Part shown: piece after piece, positions 35,005 to 44,435 of the stretch
How positions within the stretch are numbered: the first letter of the stretch is position 1
How the letters are laid out: every line of letters starts with the position of its first letter
DNA from: Hyphomonas sp. Mor2
GTDB lineage: Bacteria > Pseudomonadota > Alphaproteobacteria > Caulobacterales > Hyphomonadaceae
Direction: 5' to 3'
Assembly: GCF_001854405.1 (NCBI RefSeq)
Contig: NZ_CP017718.1
Location: 2,046,001-2,110,000 of the forward strand
DNA: 64,000 bases
Notes under the pieces: model-generated
What the model was told of the DNA's origin: nothing
Databases searched by the model: none
The model's input: only the letters and a program-made list of their open reading frames with translations
Position numbers and translations under genes: made by a program

Positions 35005-36165
35005 ATGACCTTTCGCTTCAATGACGAACTTCTATTGTCAGAGGAGGATCGTGAGCTGGCGCAGCAATCCTATCCAAATGTGTTCTTCGCGCTCGATCAT
35101 CCGGCGTTGAGATCAGAGTTTGAGCGTGTGGATCAAAAGGCCCTGCAAGACAAAAGACGGTCGCGATGGATCGGTTGCGCGGCCCTCATTTTCGCCACCC
35201 TGTCCCTCCTCGCCTTCCCTTTGGATGCGATTGTCAGCGGCGTCTGGGTCGATGAGCGCCAAAGCGCGCCCATTCGGAATGGATTGGCGATTGCGGGCGC
35301 GTGCCTCGGGCTGCTGGCATTGATCTTCGGCAATATCGGTCTGGGCTTCGGCCAGGTGAAACGCAACTGGCTGATGAAACGCCTGGTCAATGAACGCCTG
35401 CGTCAATGGCACGCCCAGTATTCTGCGGCCCATTCCGTCGAGATCGCGGAAGCCGCCGGCTCGCCCGAGGCGAAAAAGGCCTGGCTGGACGCCCGAGACC
35501 TCAGTTTCAAGCGGTTCAAGCGCAGTTTTGTCGATCAGATCGCCGCCGAATACACGAAATACACACAAACCTCGATCGCCGCCCATTCAGGCCAGAGCGT
35601 GGCCGATGCGAAGGCCGAAACCGCGTTCTGGATCGACGATGACTGGGCCAAGGCTGCGGCCCGGAAATCCGATCCGGCTCATCAGGAAGCACTCGACGAG
35701 ATTTGCCGGGCTTACAAGGAAACCCGCATGCGAGGCCAGATCCAGTACGTGAATTATGTGCTCTCCGATGAGGGGAAATTCTGGTCCTCGCCGTCCAAAC
35801 AGCTGCACATCCTTGGCAATCTCAGCTACCTGCTTGTCGTCTTTGCCTTTGCCACGAATTTCATCGCCTTGGGCGCAACGGTTTGGGGGCCGTTTGAAGA
35901 GAATGCACCTGTGCTGAGCGCCCTTGCGATTGCCTTCGCGATCCTTGCCGTCGGCGTGCGCGCCATGCTCGAGGGCTTGCGCCCGCAGCGAGAGACCCGG
36001 CGCATGCAATTCTACGCGGCGGCAATCACACGCGCCAACAAGGAGTTTGAGGCGGCCCGAACTCATACAAAACGTGTTGCAGCCATGGCCATGCTGGAAC
36101 GCGCCTCCTACGAGGAAATGGTCGAGTTTATCAGCGCCAATGATCGCGCGCGATTTGTGCTCTAG
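35005..36165 (+). CDS. Membrane protein with two TM hairpins (SLATT-like)
   Basis: A 386-residue protein with two pairs of TM segments (about 53-75 and 88-110; about 270-292 and 300-320). Each pair is followed by a charged helix (KRNWLMKRLVNERLRQWHAQ; LEGLRPQRETRRMQFYAAAI). This repeated 2TM-plus-helix layout resembles SLATT/DUF4231 effector domains of bacterial conflict systems, but no residue-level match can be proven by eye. It is divergent from the TIR-SUMF1 gene across 212 bp, so the two may share regulation. The start is ATG 35005 with GGGAACGGGGC upstream. It overlaps the GDPD gene tail to tail by 4 bp. Confidence 0.65.
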   Translation: MTFRFNDELLLSEEDRELAQQSYPNVFFALDHPALRSEFERVDQKALQDKRRSRWIGCAALIFATLSLLAFPLDAIVSGVWVDERQSAPIRNGLAIAGACLGLLALIFGNIGLGFGQVKRNWLMKRLVNERLRQWHAQYSAAHSVEIAEAAGSPEAKKAWLDARDLSFKRFKRSFVDQIAAEYTKYTQTSIAAHSGQSVADAKAETAFWIDDDWAKAAARKSDPAHQEALDEICRAYKETRMRGQIQYVNYVLSDEGKFWSSPSKQLHILGNLSYLLVVFAFATNFIALGATVWGPFEENAPVLSALAIAFAILAVGVRAMLEGLRPQRETRRMQFYAAAITRANKEFEAARTHTKRVAAMAMLERASYEEMVEFISANDRARFVL

Positions 36166-37160
36166 CGCGGCGCGCACGCGGCCAGCGCGATGTCGTCTGC
36201 TTCAAGCGCCTCGGCGACGCGGTACGGTGCGTCGGTCGCAAGCATTGTCAGGCCGCCATCGGCCAGCGCCTGGAATTCGCTGGGATCGCCATCGGCCCAG
36301 TACTCGTCGTCCAGCCGCTCCCCTGGGCGTCCCAGTGTCCCGAATGCGGTCTCCACGCCGCGATAGCCAATCGCTTGAAACGCCCGCGGATTGGGATTGC
36401 TGATCCCCATCCAGGCGATCACATGGTCAAAATTGATCCCGGCGGCTTCCAGCTCGTCCTGATGGCTGCGGCTATTGAGGCCCGCCGTCATCATCAATTC
36501 CGGGGCGAGACGCGCCACTTCCTTGGCCTGATCGTCATTATAGGTGATCAGGATCGTATTCTCCTCGGCCTCAGCGGCTCGAACATGTGAGATGATGTTG
36601 CGGAAGCTGGTCGTGCGCTTCTTGTCGAGTTCGACAATCGCGCCGGTTTGTTTTGCCCAGAGCAGGACATCACTCAGTTTTGGCGCAGTGTAATCGGTGA
36701 GGGTGCCCTCATTGTCTTTGAGATTGAGGCTTTGAATGGTTTCCCAGTCCGTATCGGCGACAAAGCCATTCCCGGTGGTCGTGCGCCCGAGCGTGTTGTC
36801 ATGCATCAGGAACAGGACCCCATCACGGCTTTCGGCAACATCGATCTCGTGCACGAGGATGCCCTGATCGAGGCCGTATTGCAGGGTCTCAATCGCATTT
36901 TCGGGATAGCCGGGTGCTGGCCCGCCACGATGCGACGCGATCAGCATGCCGCCACTCTCGCGGACACAGTCGAAGAAGTCTGGAAGCGGGCCAAGTGACA
37001 GCGTCGGCATCGATACAATCTCGAGCTCACCAGAAGGCGCAGGGGTCGAGATCTGTGAAGGCTCAGCGCTGACGGGCGGATCAAACTCCCCCGCATTGGG
37101 CTGACAGGCCGTCAGGCTAAAACTCAGGGCTGCAAGCAGCATTGGGAGGATAGGTCGCAT
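36162..37160 (-). CDS. Glycerophosphodiester phosphodiesterase, lipoprotein
   Basis: A 332-residue predicted lipoprotein: the signal peptide ends in the lipobox LTAC (MRPILPMLLAALSFSLTAC). The GDPD TIM-barrel begins at IASHRGGPAPGYPENAIETL, then VHEIDVAESRDGVLFLMHD, giving the catalytic His pair and Glu/Asp metal ligands. GDPD enzymes release glycerol-3-phosphate from glycerophosphodiesters; the exact head group is unknown. The start is ATG 37160 after GGAAAAGC; a longer frame from 37250 would remove the signal peptide from the N-terminus. It is divergent from the acyl-CoA ligase gene. Confidence 0.88.
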   Translation of the reverse strand: MRPILPMLLAALSFSLTACQPNAGEFDPPVSAEPSQISTPAPSGELEIVSMPTLSLGPLPDFFDCVRESGGMLIASHRGGPAPGYPENAIETLQYGLDQGILVHEIDVAESRDGVLFLMHDNTLGRTTTGNGFVADTDWETIQSLNLKDNEGTLTDYTAPKLSDVLLWAKQTGAIVELDKKRTTSFRNIISHVRAAEAEENTILITYNDDQAKEVARLAPELMMTAGLNSRSHQDELEAAGINFDHVIAWMGISNPNPRAFQAIGYRGVETAFGTLGRPGERLDDEYWADGDPSEFQALADGGLTMLATDAPYRVAEALEADDIALAACAPR

Positions 37161-37262
37161 GCTTTTCCGCTTTCGATTCTTGCCGATCGTACCTCGCCAA
37201 CCTACAACATTCATCAGGCCCTGAAAGGGGTAATATAACGACACATTCATGGAGGATTACCG

Positions 37263-38888
37263 ATGCAAGGCATCATGCAGGACTGGCAGCTCACCACGAA
37301 CAAGATTCTGGAGCACGCCAAGCGGATCAACCCGACCCGCGAAATCATCACCCGCCGCGTCAGCGGTGAAATCGTCCGGACCAACTATTCAGAGCTTCAT
37401 GACCTGTCCAAACAGGTCTCCGGAGCGCTGATCGAAGGCGGCATTGGTCTTGGCGACCGCGTGGCGACGCTCGGCTGGAACTCGGCCCGGCACATGGCCG
37501 CCTGGTATGGTGCCATGGGCATTGGGGCGGTGCTGCACACGATCAATCCGCGCCTGCATCCCGACCAGATCGCCTGGATCGCCAATCATGCCGGCGACAA
37601 GGTCCTGATCCTGGATACGACCTTCTTGCCGATCATCGAGGCCGTGAAGGACAAGCTGGAAACGATCAAGACCTTTGTGATCTTTGCCGGCGCAGACGAC
37701 ATGCCGGAAAACTCGCTCGGCGCCATCGCCTTTGATGACTGGGTCGCGGGCAAGTCCCTGAACGCCAGCTGGGGTGACTTTCCGGAAGAGACCGCTTGCG
37801 GGCTCTGCTACACGTCCGGCACCACCGGCAACCCGAAAGGCGTGCTCTATTCGCACCGCTCAAATGTGCTGCACACGATGATCACCATGTCCAAGGATGC
37901 GATGGGCATGGGATCGGATGACGTTGTCCTGCCTGTCGTTCCAATGTTCCACGCCAATGCCTGGGGGCTTGCCTTCGGCTGTCCCGCCACAGGCGCCAAT
38001 ATGGTCATGCCCGGTGCGCAAATGGACGGCGCTAGCATTTACGAGCTGCTGGACACTGAAAAGGTCACCATCACGGCCGCCGTTCCCACCGTCTGGCTCG
38101 GCCTACTGGGTTATCTGCGCGAGAATAATCTGAAACTGCCCCACCTGCGCAAGGTCGTCATTGGCGGATCCGCTGTGCCGGAAGCCATCCTGCGCGCCTT
38201 TGAAACAGAATTCGAAGTGGATGTGATCCATGCCTGGGGCATGACGGAAACCAGCCCGCTCGGCACGCTCGGCACGCTGCCACCACATCTCATGGACGCG
38301 GATATCGACACGCGCATGGTGCAAAAGCTGAAGCAAGGCCGTCCACCATTCGGGGTCGAGCTGAAAATTGTCGATGACGAGAATAATGATGTGGCCTGGG
38401 ACGGCGAAACTTCGGGGCGTCTGGTCGTCCGTGGCCCGGCCATTGCGGCGGGCTATTTCAAGGGCGATGGCGGCAATGTCCTCGATGAGAACGGCTTCTT
38501 CGACACTGGCGATGTCGCCAATATGGACCAGTATGGAACCATGCAGATCACTGACCGCGCCAAGGACGTGATCAAGTCCGGCGGCGAGTGGATCAGCTCG
38601 ATCGATATCGAGAATATTGCCGTCGGCCATGAAAAAGTCGCCAATGCGGCCGCGATCGGTATCTATCACCCGAAATGGGATGAGCGCCCGCTCCTGATCA
38701 TTCAGGCGGCGCCGGGCGAAGACCCGACCAAGGAAGAAATGCTGGCCCAGCTGGAAGGCAAGATCGCCAAATGGTGGACGCCGGATGATGTCGCCTTCAT
38801 CGAGGAAATCCCGCTCGGCGCGACCGGCAAAATCAACAAGCTGAAGCTGCGGGAGATCTTCAAGGACTATAAGCTGCCGACGGCCTAA
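37263..38888 (+). CDS. Fatty-acid--CoA ligase (AMP-binding)
   Basis: A 541-residue ANL-superfamily enzyme that adenylates a carboxylic acid and transfers it to CoA. The P-loop is [14 protein letters not shown] (about residue 180), followed by [12 protein letters not shown] (A5 motif), [10 protein letters not shown] (A7) and [20 protein letters not shown] (A8), and [13 protein letters not shown] (A10 lysine). It resembles the medium/long-chain acyl-CoA synthetases of the AlkK/FadD3-like group. The chain length preferred is unknown. ATG 37263 has GGAGGATTACCG upstream. It ends in a 4-bp convergent overlap with the MscS gene. Confidence 0.92.
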   Translation: MQGIMQDWQLTTNKILEHAKRINPTREIITRRVSGEIVRTNYSELHDLSKQVSGALIEGGIGLGDRVATLGWNSARHMAAWYGAMGIGAVLHTINPRLHPDQIAWIANHAGDKVLILDTTFLPIIEAVKDKLETIKTFVIFAGADDMPENSLGAIAFDDWVAGKSLNASWGDFPEETACGLCYTSGTTGNPKGVLYSHRSNVLHTMITMSKDAMGMGSDDVVLPVVPMFHANAWGLAFGCPATGANMVMPGAQMDGASIYELLDTEKVTITAAVPTVWLGLLGYLRENNLKLPHLRKVVIGGSAVPEAILRAFETEFEVDVIHAWGMTETSPLGTLGTLPPHLMDADIDTRMVQKLKQGRPPFGVELKIVDDENNDVAWDGETSGRLVVRGPAIAAGYFKGDGGNVLDENGFFDTGDVANMDQYGTMQITDRAKDVIKSGGEWISSIDIENIAVGHEKVANAAAIGIYHPKWDERPLLIIQAAPGEDPTKEEMLAQLEGKIAKWWTPDDVAFIEEIPLGATGKINKLKLREIFKDYKLPTA

Positions 38889-40003
38889 TCCTCATCCGCC
38901 GATTCCGGCGGGCGCTTCAATTCGATCCCTTCCTTCACCAGCTCGACCTGGTGGGGGTAAGGGATTTCGATGCCTTCGGTATCAAAACGCTGTTTCACGG
39001 CTTTGGTAATGTCCGCGCGGACCTGGATAAATTCCCGGCCCGGTACCCAGGCGCGCAGGCGCAATGTGATCGCCCAGTCGCCAAGCTCATGCACGCCGAC
39101 CCAGATATCAGACTTCTGGAGGACCCGGTCATGCGCCTCCGCAATTCCGGCGAGCACCTCCAGCGCATGATCGAGATCGGTGTCATAATGGACCCCGAAA
39201 AACAGGTTCAGGCGCCGCCGGGGCAGCCGGTTATAGTTGATAATAGCGTCACCCCAGACCTGGTCATTGGTCAGCAGCACGACCTTGTTATCGACCTGTC
39301 TGATCGCCGTATTGAAGGGGGTGATCTCCATCACCTCCCCTTCCCGGTCACCGATCTCGACCCAGTCGCCAATCTTGAACGGTCGGAACGCCGCAAGCAT
39401 GAACCCGGCCGCCACGGCTTTCAGCGTGTCCTGCAAGGCCAGGGCAATAGCGAGGCCCGCGGCACCGACTATGGCGATCAAAGAACCAGGCGCGAACCCG
39501 AACTGCGTCATCGCCATCAGAATCGCGATCCCGAGGATCAGGTAGCGGATAATCGCAGCCGAGAAGCTGATCAGCGTATCGTCGACCTTGTGGCGAGCAT
39601 TGGCCCGCTCGCCATAGGACCGCAAGGACCGATTGAGCCAGGTGGCCAGCAAGACGGCGCCGCCAATGATCACGAGGCCCGCCAGCGCCTTGGGCCAGAA
39701 ATTGACCAGCGCATGCCCGAAATCGAAGCCAAGCAGTTCGGCCCCGCCGGTAAAAGCGGCGAGGAATACGAGGAGCTGCGCCAGCGGCGCCGCCAGGTCC
39801 CAGCTCGATCCCAGGAACAGCTCGGGGTCCTTATAGGTCCGGCGTCCAAATGCCCGAACGAACCGCTTGAAAATATAACCGGCCAGATAGGCAAGCAGCA
39901 CCAGGCAGATCAACACCAACCCCATCCAGACCTGCGGTGCAATTGCCGCCAATGCGGGCGGCAGGATCGAAACATCGAAAGGCGGAGTTAGTAAGGTCGG
40001 CAT
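38885..40003 (-). CDS. MscS family mechanosensitive channel
   Basis: A 372-residue small-conductance mechanosensitive channel protein. About five TM segments (23-45, 70-92, 103-122, 148-168, 172-195) end in the pore helix GLAIALALQDTLKAVAAGFM. The MscS beta-domain follows (FKIGDWVEIGDREGEVMEIT, VLLTNDQVWGDAIINYNR) and a C-terminal alpha-beta vestibule (to GIEIPYPHQVELV). It has one more N-terminal TM pair than E. coli MscS (286 residues). It probably protects against hypo-osmotic shock. ATG 40003 has GGGACCTGT upstream. Confidence 0.9.
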   Translation of the reverse strand: MPTLLTPPFDVSILPPALAAIAPQVWMGLVLICLVLLAYLAGYIFKRFVRAFGRRTYKDPELFLGSSWDLAAPLAQLLVFLAAFTGGAELLGFDFGHALVNFWPKALAGLVIIGGAVLLATWLNRSLRSYGERANARHKVDDTLISFSAAIIRYLILGIAILMAMTQFGFAPGSLIAIVGAAGLAIALALQDTLKAVAAGFMLAAFRPFKIGDWVEIGDREGEVMEITPFNTAIRQVDNKVVLLTNDQVWGDAIINYNRLPRRRLNLFFGVHYDTDLDHALEVLAGIAEAHDRVLQKSDIWVGVHELGDWAITLRLRAWVPGREFIQVRADITKAVKQRFDTEGIEIPYPHQVELVKEGIELKRPPESADED

Positions 40004-40167
40004 ACAGGTCCCGTCTCACAAGCGGACTTGGTCTGTAAAGCAAAATCGCGGCGGATTCTGTCTTGGATAAACACGGCGTTCACGCCGCATAAACCTTCGA
40101 TCGGCAAGCTCTCAAAGTTAATCTTGTCTGCCTTAAACCAGACGTAATTCAACCCGAGACAACTAGC

Positions 40168-40881
40168 ATGAGTTTCGCTCTCAGCCTCGCTTTTCCCCTG
40201 ATCGTCGGCACCGGTCCGATGGATGAGGCCCTGCGCGCCACCGAAGCGCCGGAAAGCCTGCGCGCCGCCTTCACTGTGGAGATGAGCAGCGCTAAGGCCC
40301 GCCGTACATTCGAGTTCGATCCGCGCGAACCGGAGGGCCGGCGCTGGCGCCTGATCATTGCCCGTGGTGAGGATGCTGATCTCGACCAGGCCGCAGCCGC
40401 CTGGGGCGCTGAGACCGCACCGGACGGGCGCCTGTTTCCGGATGATCTGCGCGCCAGTTTCGGCGAGACCGTCTATGTCGATGATATGGGCCCTGCCTGG
40501 CGGCTCAAATTCCATCACGCGCCCTCGGCCAACGATAATGCGCTCGACATCTGGGCCACGCAGCGCCTGCAGGCCGAAGCCTGGATGGAACCGCTCAATG
40601 GCCGCTTCATGCGCATTGATTACAGCTTGCCCCGCCCCGTACGCGGCCCAAAAGGTGGCCGCCTGACCCGGTTCGAGCAAAGCTATCTGCTTGAATCCGA
40701 ACCGGAATGGGGGCTCACCTATGTGTCCCAGTTTCAGCTCAATTTTGAAGCCAAGGCGGGCTTCCGGACGATCCGCCAGAACTATACCGCCATCATCACC
40801 GAGGCGACCTTCTTCTTCGCCAGCCCCGAGCTGGAACAGCATTTCGTCTCGGCCCAGCTCTCGGACGTCTGGCCGCGCTGA
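40168..40881 (+). CDS. Hypothetical protein, probably exported
   Basis: A 237-residue protein without a recognised domain. The first 16 residues (MSFALSLAFPLIVGTG) look like a short hydrophobic leader, but no basic n-region precedes it, so export is uncertain. The rest is soluble, beta-rich and aromatic near the end (SQFQLNFEAKAGFRTIRQNY and ITEATFFFASPELEQHFVSA), hinting at a ligand-binding or lipoprotein-localisation-like fold. The start ATG 40168 lacks a clear ribosome-binding site. It lies between mscS and the tRNA gene. Confidence 0.65.
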   Translation: MSFALSLAFPLIVGTGPMDEALRATEAPESLRAAFTVEMSSAKARRTFEFDPREPEGRRWRLIIARGEDADLDQAAAAWGAETAPDGRLFPDDLRASFGETVYVDDMGPAWRLKFHHAPSANDNALDIWATQRLQAEAWMEPLNGRFMRIDYSLPRPVRGPKGGRLTRFEQSYLLESEPEWGLTYVSQFQLNFEAKAGFRTIRQNYTAIITEATFFFASPELEQHFVSAQLSDVWPR

Positions 40882-40942
40882 ATTTGCCGCACAAGAATGG
40901 TTGCGGAGGGCCAAAGCCCAGTGTATGCAGCGCGCTTCTGAT

Positions 40943-41019
40943 GGTTCGGTAGCTCAGCTGGTTAGAGCGCACGACTCATAATCGTGAGGTCGGGAGTTCA
41001 AGTCTCCCCCGAACCACCA
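40943..41019 (+). tRNA. tRNA-Met (anticodon CAT)
   Basis: A 77-nt tRNA with all arms: acceptor GGTTCGG/CCGAACC, D-arm TAGCTCAGCTGGTTAGAGC, anticodon stem CACGA-CTCATAA-TCGTG giving anticodon CAT (40976-40978), T-arm GGGAG-TTCAAGT-CTCCC, and encoded ACCA. A run of six T follows. It is an elongator type (no C-A mismatch at the acceptor end). A lysidine-modified tRNA-Ile2, which also reads CAT in the gene, cannot be excluded by eye. Confidence 0.93.
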
Positions 41020-41035
41020 TTTTTTCCTAGAAATT

Positions 41036-41222
41036 CAGTTTAAGCCACCGGCGACTAAGTAGCCGAGACAGTTGAATATTCGGTTTTCAGGGGTCTTCTA
41101 TCAGCGCTTCCCAGCATAGAGCCGCTCCGGTCTCCGGAGCGACCTTTTGGGATGAGCGGGCGATCCGAGCTCAGTGCTCCACCGAACACCGATGCGGCTT
41201 CCCGTCCGCCATCTTGAAACAA
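41036..41222 (+). ncRNA. ssrS: Probable 6S RNA
   Basis: The segment folds into one long interrupted rod: closing stem 41038-41044/41213-41220, then GGCG 41050-41053/41207-41210, AGCCG 41061-41065/41195-41199 and TTCGGT 41079-41084/41181-41186. A central bubble of about 20 nt on each side follows, then CGCTTCCCA 41105-41113/41148-41158 (2-nt bulge), and a terminal hairpin CGCTCCGG/CCGGAGCG (41123-41130/41134-41141). The 3' side of the bubble forms a small GAGC/GCTC hairpin. Length (about 185 nt) and shape are those of 6S RNA, which traps RNA polymerase in stationary phase. No sequence match was tested and no separate promoter is seen after the tRNA. Confidence 0.5.
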
Positions 41223-41273
41223 CGGGTCCCTATCACGACAAAACAGATCTGCGCTAAGGCGGTGTTATCCCAC

Positions 41274-41305
41274 AAAAAAGCCACTCCAGATCGAAGTGGC
41301 TTTTT
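41274..41305. terminator. Bidirectional intrinsic terminator
   Basis: AAAAAGCCACT (41275-41285) pairs with AGTGGCTTTTT (41295-41305), a perfect 11-bp stem with a 9-base loop and U-runs on both strands. It ends the dsbD-like/redoxin operon on the minus strand (22 bp after the redoxin stop) and could also end transcripts from the tRNA/6S side. Confidence 0.9.
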
Positions 41306-41326
41306 CGTTAGTGGAAGGGGTCAGCC

Positions 41327-41974
41327 CTAATACTTAACCGAACATCCATACGGCTTGGCGTTTGCCACTTCAGGCGCTGTGCCAGCCGCAACGGCTGTTA
41401 GCGCGGCGGCGACATAATTCGTCGCTTCGCTGATATCGCTGACCTTGGCAGAGCGGATCGAGTCGATCGCGCCCTCATAAGCAAGATTGCCGTCGCCTTC
41501 GATCACGTACATATGCGGCGTCGTTTTCGCTTCATAGGCGCGGCCAATGTCGCCGCTCGGGTCGAGAATGGTATAAGCGGGCGCCGAGGCGCGCTCGGCA
41601 TTCTTGGCGAGCGCCGCATCGGCTTCCAGATAACCTTGCTTGCCAGGTGCTGACGAGATGACCTGGATCCAGACCGTGTCATCGTCTGCCGCATCCGACT
41701 GCAGTGTCTGCATGTTCTTCACCGGCTCGGCATAATGCTTCTTCACGAACGGACAATCATGATTGGTCCATTCCAGCACCACAGTCTTTCCTGCAAAATC
41801 TGACAACGAGATGGTGTCGCCAGACGCGGTTGCGGCGTCGGTAAAGCTGGGCGCTGTCGCGCCCGTGATCGGCGCTGCATTGGCCGAGAAGGCGATCAAC
41901 GCGCCTGCGGTCAGCGCGACCGCTGTGGCCATTCCTGCGGCGAGGCCAAGATTTCGTCTTGTGATAGTGGTCAT
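41327..41974 (-). CDS. Exported redoxin (AhpC/TSA-like thioredoxin fold)
   Basis: A 215-residue periplasmic protein with a twin-arginine-like signal (TRRNLGLAAGMATAVALTAG, cut after SANA). The thioredoxin-fold domain contains VVLEWTNHDCPFVKKHYAEP with a single active-site cysteine, then TVWIQVISSAPGKQGYL, and a cis-proline region TTPHMYVI. The single-Cys CPFVKKHY form is typical of redoxins of unknown target in alphaproteobacteria. The start is ATG 41974 (GGGAG nine bases upstream). It follows a DsbD-like gene by 43 bp on the same strand, so DsbD probably supplies its electrons. Confidence 0.85.
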   Translation of the reverse strand: MTTITRRNLGLAAGMATAVALTAGALIAFSANAAPITGATAPSFTDAATASGDTISLSDFAGKTVVLEWTNHDCPFVKKHYAEPVKNMQTLQSDAADDDTVWIQVISSAPGKQGYLEADAALAKNAERASAPAYTILDPSGDIGRAYEAKTTPHMYVIEGDGNLAYEGAIDSIRSAKVSDISEATNYVAAALTAVAAGTAPEVANAKPYGCSVKY

Positions 41975-42017
41975 TGCTAAGGCTCCCAGGCTGATCAAGC
42001 TACAGCTGTAAACTAGC

Positions 42018-44279
42018 CTAACCGGCTGCGCCGACAAGTCCTGTTACAAGATCGATAGATAACAATTCCGGGAGGACTTGTGGCTGTGTCTCACCGGGGG
42101 CGTACCAGAGATACATGGGGACACCGGCGCGATTGTGTTTTTGCAGCTCCAGCGCGATCGTCTTGTCGCCATTCGTGAAGTCAGCGACCAGGAAGGCGAC
42201 ATTGCCGGCTTCGAAGGCTTCGGTCACGGGCCGCGTCTGCAAAGTCTGCAGCTTGTTGGCCTGACAGGTGACGCACCACTCTGCCGTGAAGTCGACGAAG
42301 ACGGCGCGGCCTTGGGCGGTCAGTTCTGCCACGCGCTCCGGCGACCAGGGCTCGGTTTCATACTTTGCAGCGTACGCTTCGGTCGCTCCTTCCACCGCTA
42401 GCGCGGTGCGCGCCTGCGCCAGCGGCCAGACAAGACCTGCAACAATGGCGAGGCCTGCCAATCCGCGCGCCAGGATTGCTGCCATGTCGGCGCTTGATCG
42501 CGCAATCAGCACGAAACCGACCAGAAGTCCGACAAGCCACAATAGCCCAAATACGATCTCCATCGGGCTCGTGGCCGAGATCAGGCCGAAAACCGGAATG
42601 ATGATGGCCAGGCCCAGGATTGAAAGCAGGATCGCGCGAGCGCCCTGACCGGCCGATTTCAGGGCCCAGATTCCGAAGGCGATAAGAGCCGCGCCAGCGA
42701 CAACCATGGCTGCCATGCGGTAACCGGCCAGCGCTCCAAGGACAGATAGAAGCCAGGCCGCGGTCAGGAACATCGGGAACGCAAAAACTTGTTTCAGCGT
42801 CTCCATCCAGGCGCCGGGTTTCGGGATCATTTTTTGAAGTCCCGGCAGGAAACTGAGCGCCAGGAAAGGCAGCGCCATGCCGAGGCCCATGGTCAGCAGC
42901 ACCAGAATGACATTGATGGATGGCTGAACCATGACCGCACCGAGGGCGGCTCCGAGAAACGGACCCGTACACGGGGCGCCTACGACCGCGGCGAGAACGC
43001 CGGTGAAGAACGCACCCGCGCTGCCCTGCTTCGCCGCCAGCTCCGAGCCGACACTTTGCACTGACGTGCCAAGCTCAAACATGCCGAGCAGCCAGAGACC
43101 GATCAGGAAAATGACCAGGATCAGCGCCGTGACCAGGATCGGATTTTGCAACCAGAAGCCCCAAATCGCGATGCCGGTAGCAGCCCGAACGCTGAGGACA
43201 GCGGCAGCCAAGGCGGCAAAACTGACGAGAACGCCTGCAGCATACCATAGGCCGTGCAGGCGGGCTTCGCGCTCATGCCCATTGGCAGCGGCATTGACCA
43301 CGCCCATCGCCTTGATCGACAGAACCGGCAAGACGCAAGGCATCAGGTTGAGGATCAGTCCGCCAACCAGCGCAAATGCCATCAGCAATGGTAGACTCGC
43401 AGCGGCGCTGCTGGCCTGCTGCGTGAGACCGCCTGCGCCGCTTGTTGCCGGCAGGATCGAACCTGCATCTGCGGATACAGCGACGGCGGTGTCGCCAACC
43501 TTGATGACACCCGCAATCGTGTCCGGGAGCGGATCACCCTCGCGGTCTGGGGTCAGCTGCAATTGCAGGCCGCCCTCGCCGAAGCTGACCGGCTGGTCTG
43601 CCGCGTGCTTGATCTCATGATTGTACGGGAAGAAGCGGGCTTCGCCCTGCACGCCCGCCAACTCCGGTCCGGCTGCCGACAAGACCCATTGACCGCCGGC
43701 GCCCGTCAAGCTTGCCTGGCCAGAGAAGTCCGGCGGCACCTGCATCAGGGCCTGCTGGATCAGGTTGGATCCGTAATCATCCGGGATCTGTGCGCCGCCA
43801 ACTGAGAGCATCAGCCGAATGTCGGCGCTTTCTGGGATACAAACGTCCTTACAGATCAGATAGTCGGCCACACCATCGAATAGCAGCGGGCCCTCTGCGT
43901 CCTCCGGCAGGGTCACCATGAAAGGCAGGACGATCTGGTCGGAATAGCCGTAATCCATGATCTCGCCGGGAACGACCGGGAGGAGTTCCGGCAACGGCCA
44001 CGCGAACGGGCCGAGCTTGTCCTCTGCAACACTGCCTGACTCGCGCCAGGTGATTTCTGGAGGAATGCCCGCATCCCCCGCATTGCGCCAGTAAACGTGC
44101 CACTCGGGATCAATCTCGAAGGACAGGCCAAACCAGACGGTTTCGCCTGGAACCGCCAGCGCGCGTTCACTGACCAGCTCGACGCGGGCATGTCCGCCAT
44201 CCACCGGCTGGCTGAAAGCCGGAAGCCATGCAATCAATGCAAGGACAAAGCTAATAAAGGCGGGGCGTAGAAGGGCCAT
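42018..44279 (-). CDS. DsbD/ScsB-like thiol:disulfide interchange protein
   Basis: A 753-residue inner-membrane reductase passing electrons from thioredoxin to periplasmic proteins. A signal peptide (ISFVLALIAWLPAFSQ) and an N-terminal DsbD-alpha-like/DUF255-type periplasmic domain contain the cysteine pair ICKDVCIPE. The eight-TM DsbD core has its two cysteines in NLMPCVLPVLSIKAMG and GAPCTGPFLG. The C-terminal thioredoxin domain has CVTC (AEWCVTCQANK). The extended N-terminal domain points to the ScsB type rather than CcdA. It is the first gene of an operon with a periplasmic redoxin, its likely client. Confidence 0.9.
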   Translation of the reverse strand: MALLRPAFISFVLALIAWLPAFSQPVDGGHARVELVSERALAVPGETVWFGLSFEIDPEWHVYWRNAGDAGIPPEITWRESGSVAEDKLGPFAWPLPELLPVVPGEIMDYGYSDQIVLPFMVTLPEDAEGPLLFDGVADYLICKDVCIPESADIRLMLSVGGAQIPDDYGSNLIQQALMQVPPDFSGQASLTGAGGQWVLSAAGPELAGVQGEARFFPYNHEIKHAADQPVSFGEGGLQLQLTPDREGDPLPDTIAGVIKVGDTAVAVSADAGSILPATSGAGGLTQQASSAAASLPLLMAFALVGGLILNLMPCVLPVLSIKAMGVVNAAANGHEREARLHGLWYAAGVLVSFAALAAAVLSVRAATGIAIWGFWLQNPILVTALILVIFLIGLWLLGMFELGTSVQSVGSELAAKQGSAGAFFTGVLAAVVGAPCTGPFLGAALGAVMVQPSINVILVLLTMGLGMALPFLALSFLPGLQKMIPKPGAWMETLKQVFAFPMFLTAAWLLSVLGALAGYRMAAMVVAGAALIAFGIWALKSAGQGARAILLSILGLAIIIPVFGLISATSPMEIVFGLLWLVGLLVGFVLIARSSADMAAILARGLAGLAIVAGLVWPLAQARTALAVEGATEAYAAKYETEPWSPERVAELTAQGRAVFVDFTAEWCVTCQANKLQTLQTRPVTEAFEAGNVAFLVADFTNGDKTIALELQKHNRAGVPMYLWYAPGETQPQVLPELLSIDLVTGLVGAAG

Positions 44280-44384
44280 TCAGAGATCCAGATCTTTGTA
44301 TTTTGGGCTCCATATCGAACCCTGCTTAACAGGAAAACCACCTCGCGAATATGTGACCGACATCTCGTCCGCCGATCGCAATAA

Positions 44385-44412
44385 AAAAGGCGACGCCAGC
44401 GCGTCGCCTTTT
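44385..44412. terminator. Intrinsic terminator between dsbD and sapC
   Basis: AAAAGGCGACGC (44385-44396) pairs with GCGTCGCCTTTT (44401-44412): a perfect 12-bp stem with a 4-base loop. On the minus strand six U follow directly, correct for the SapC-like gene ending at 44436. Confidence 0.92.
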
Positions 44413-44435
44413 CTCACTTATTCGAGTGTACTCGC

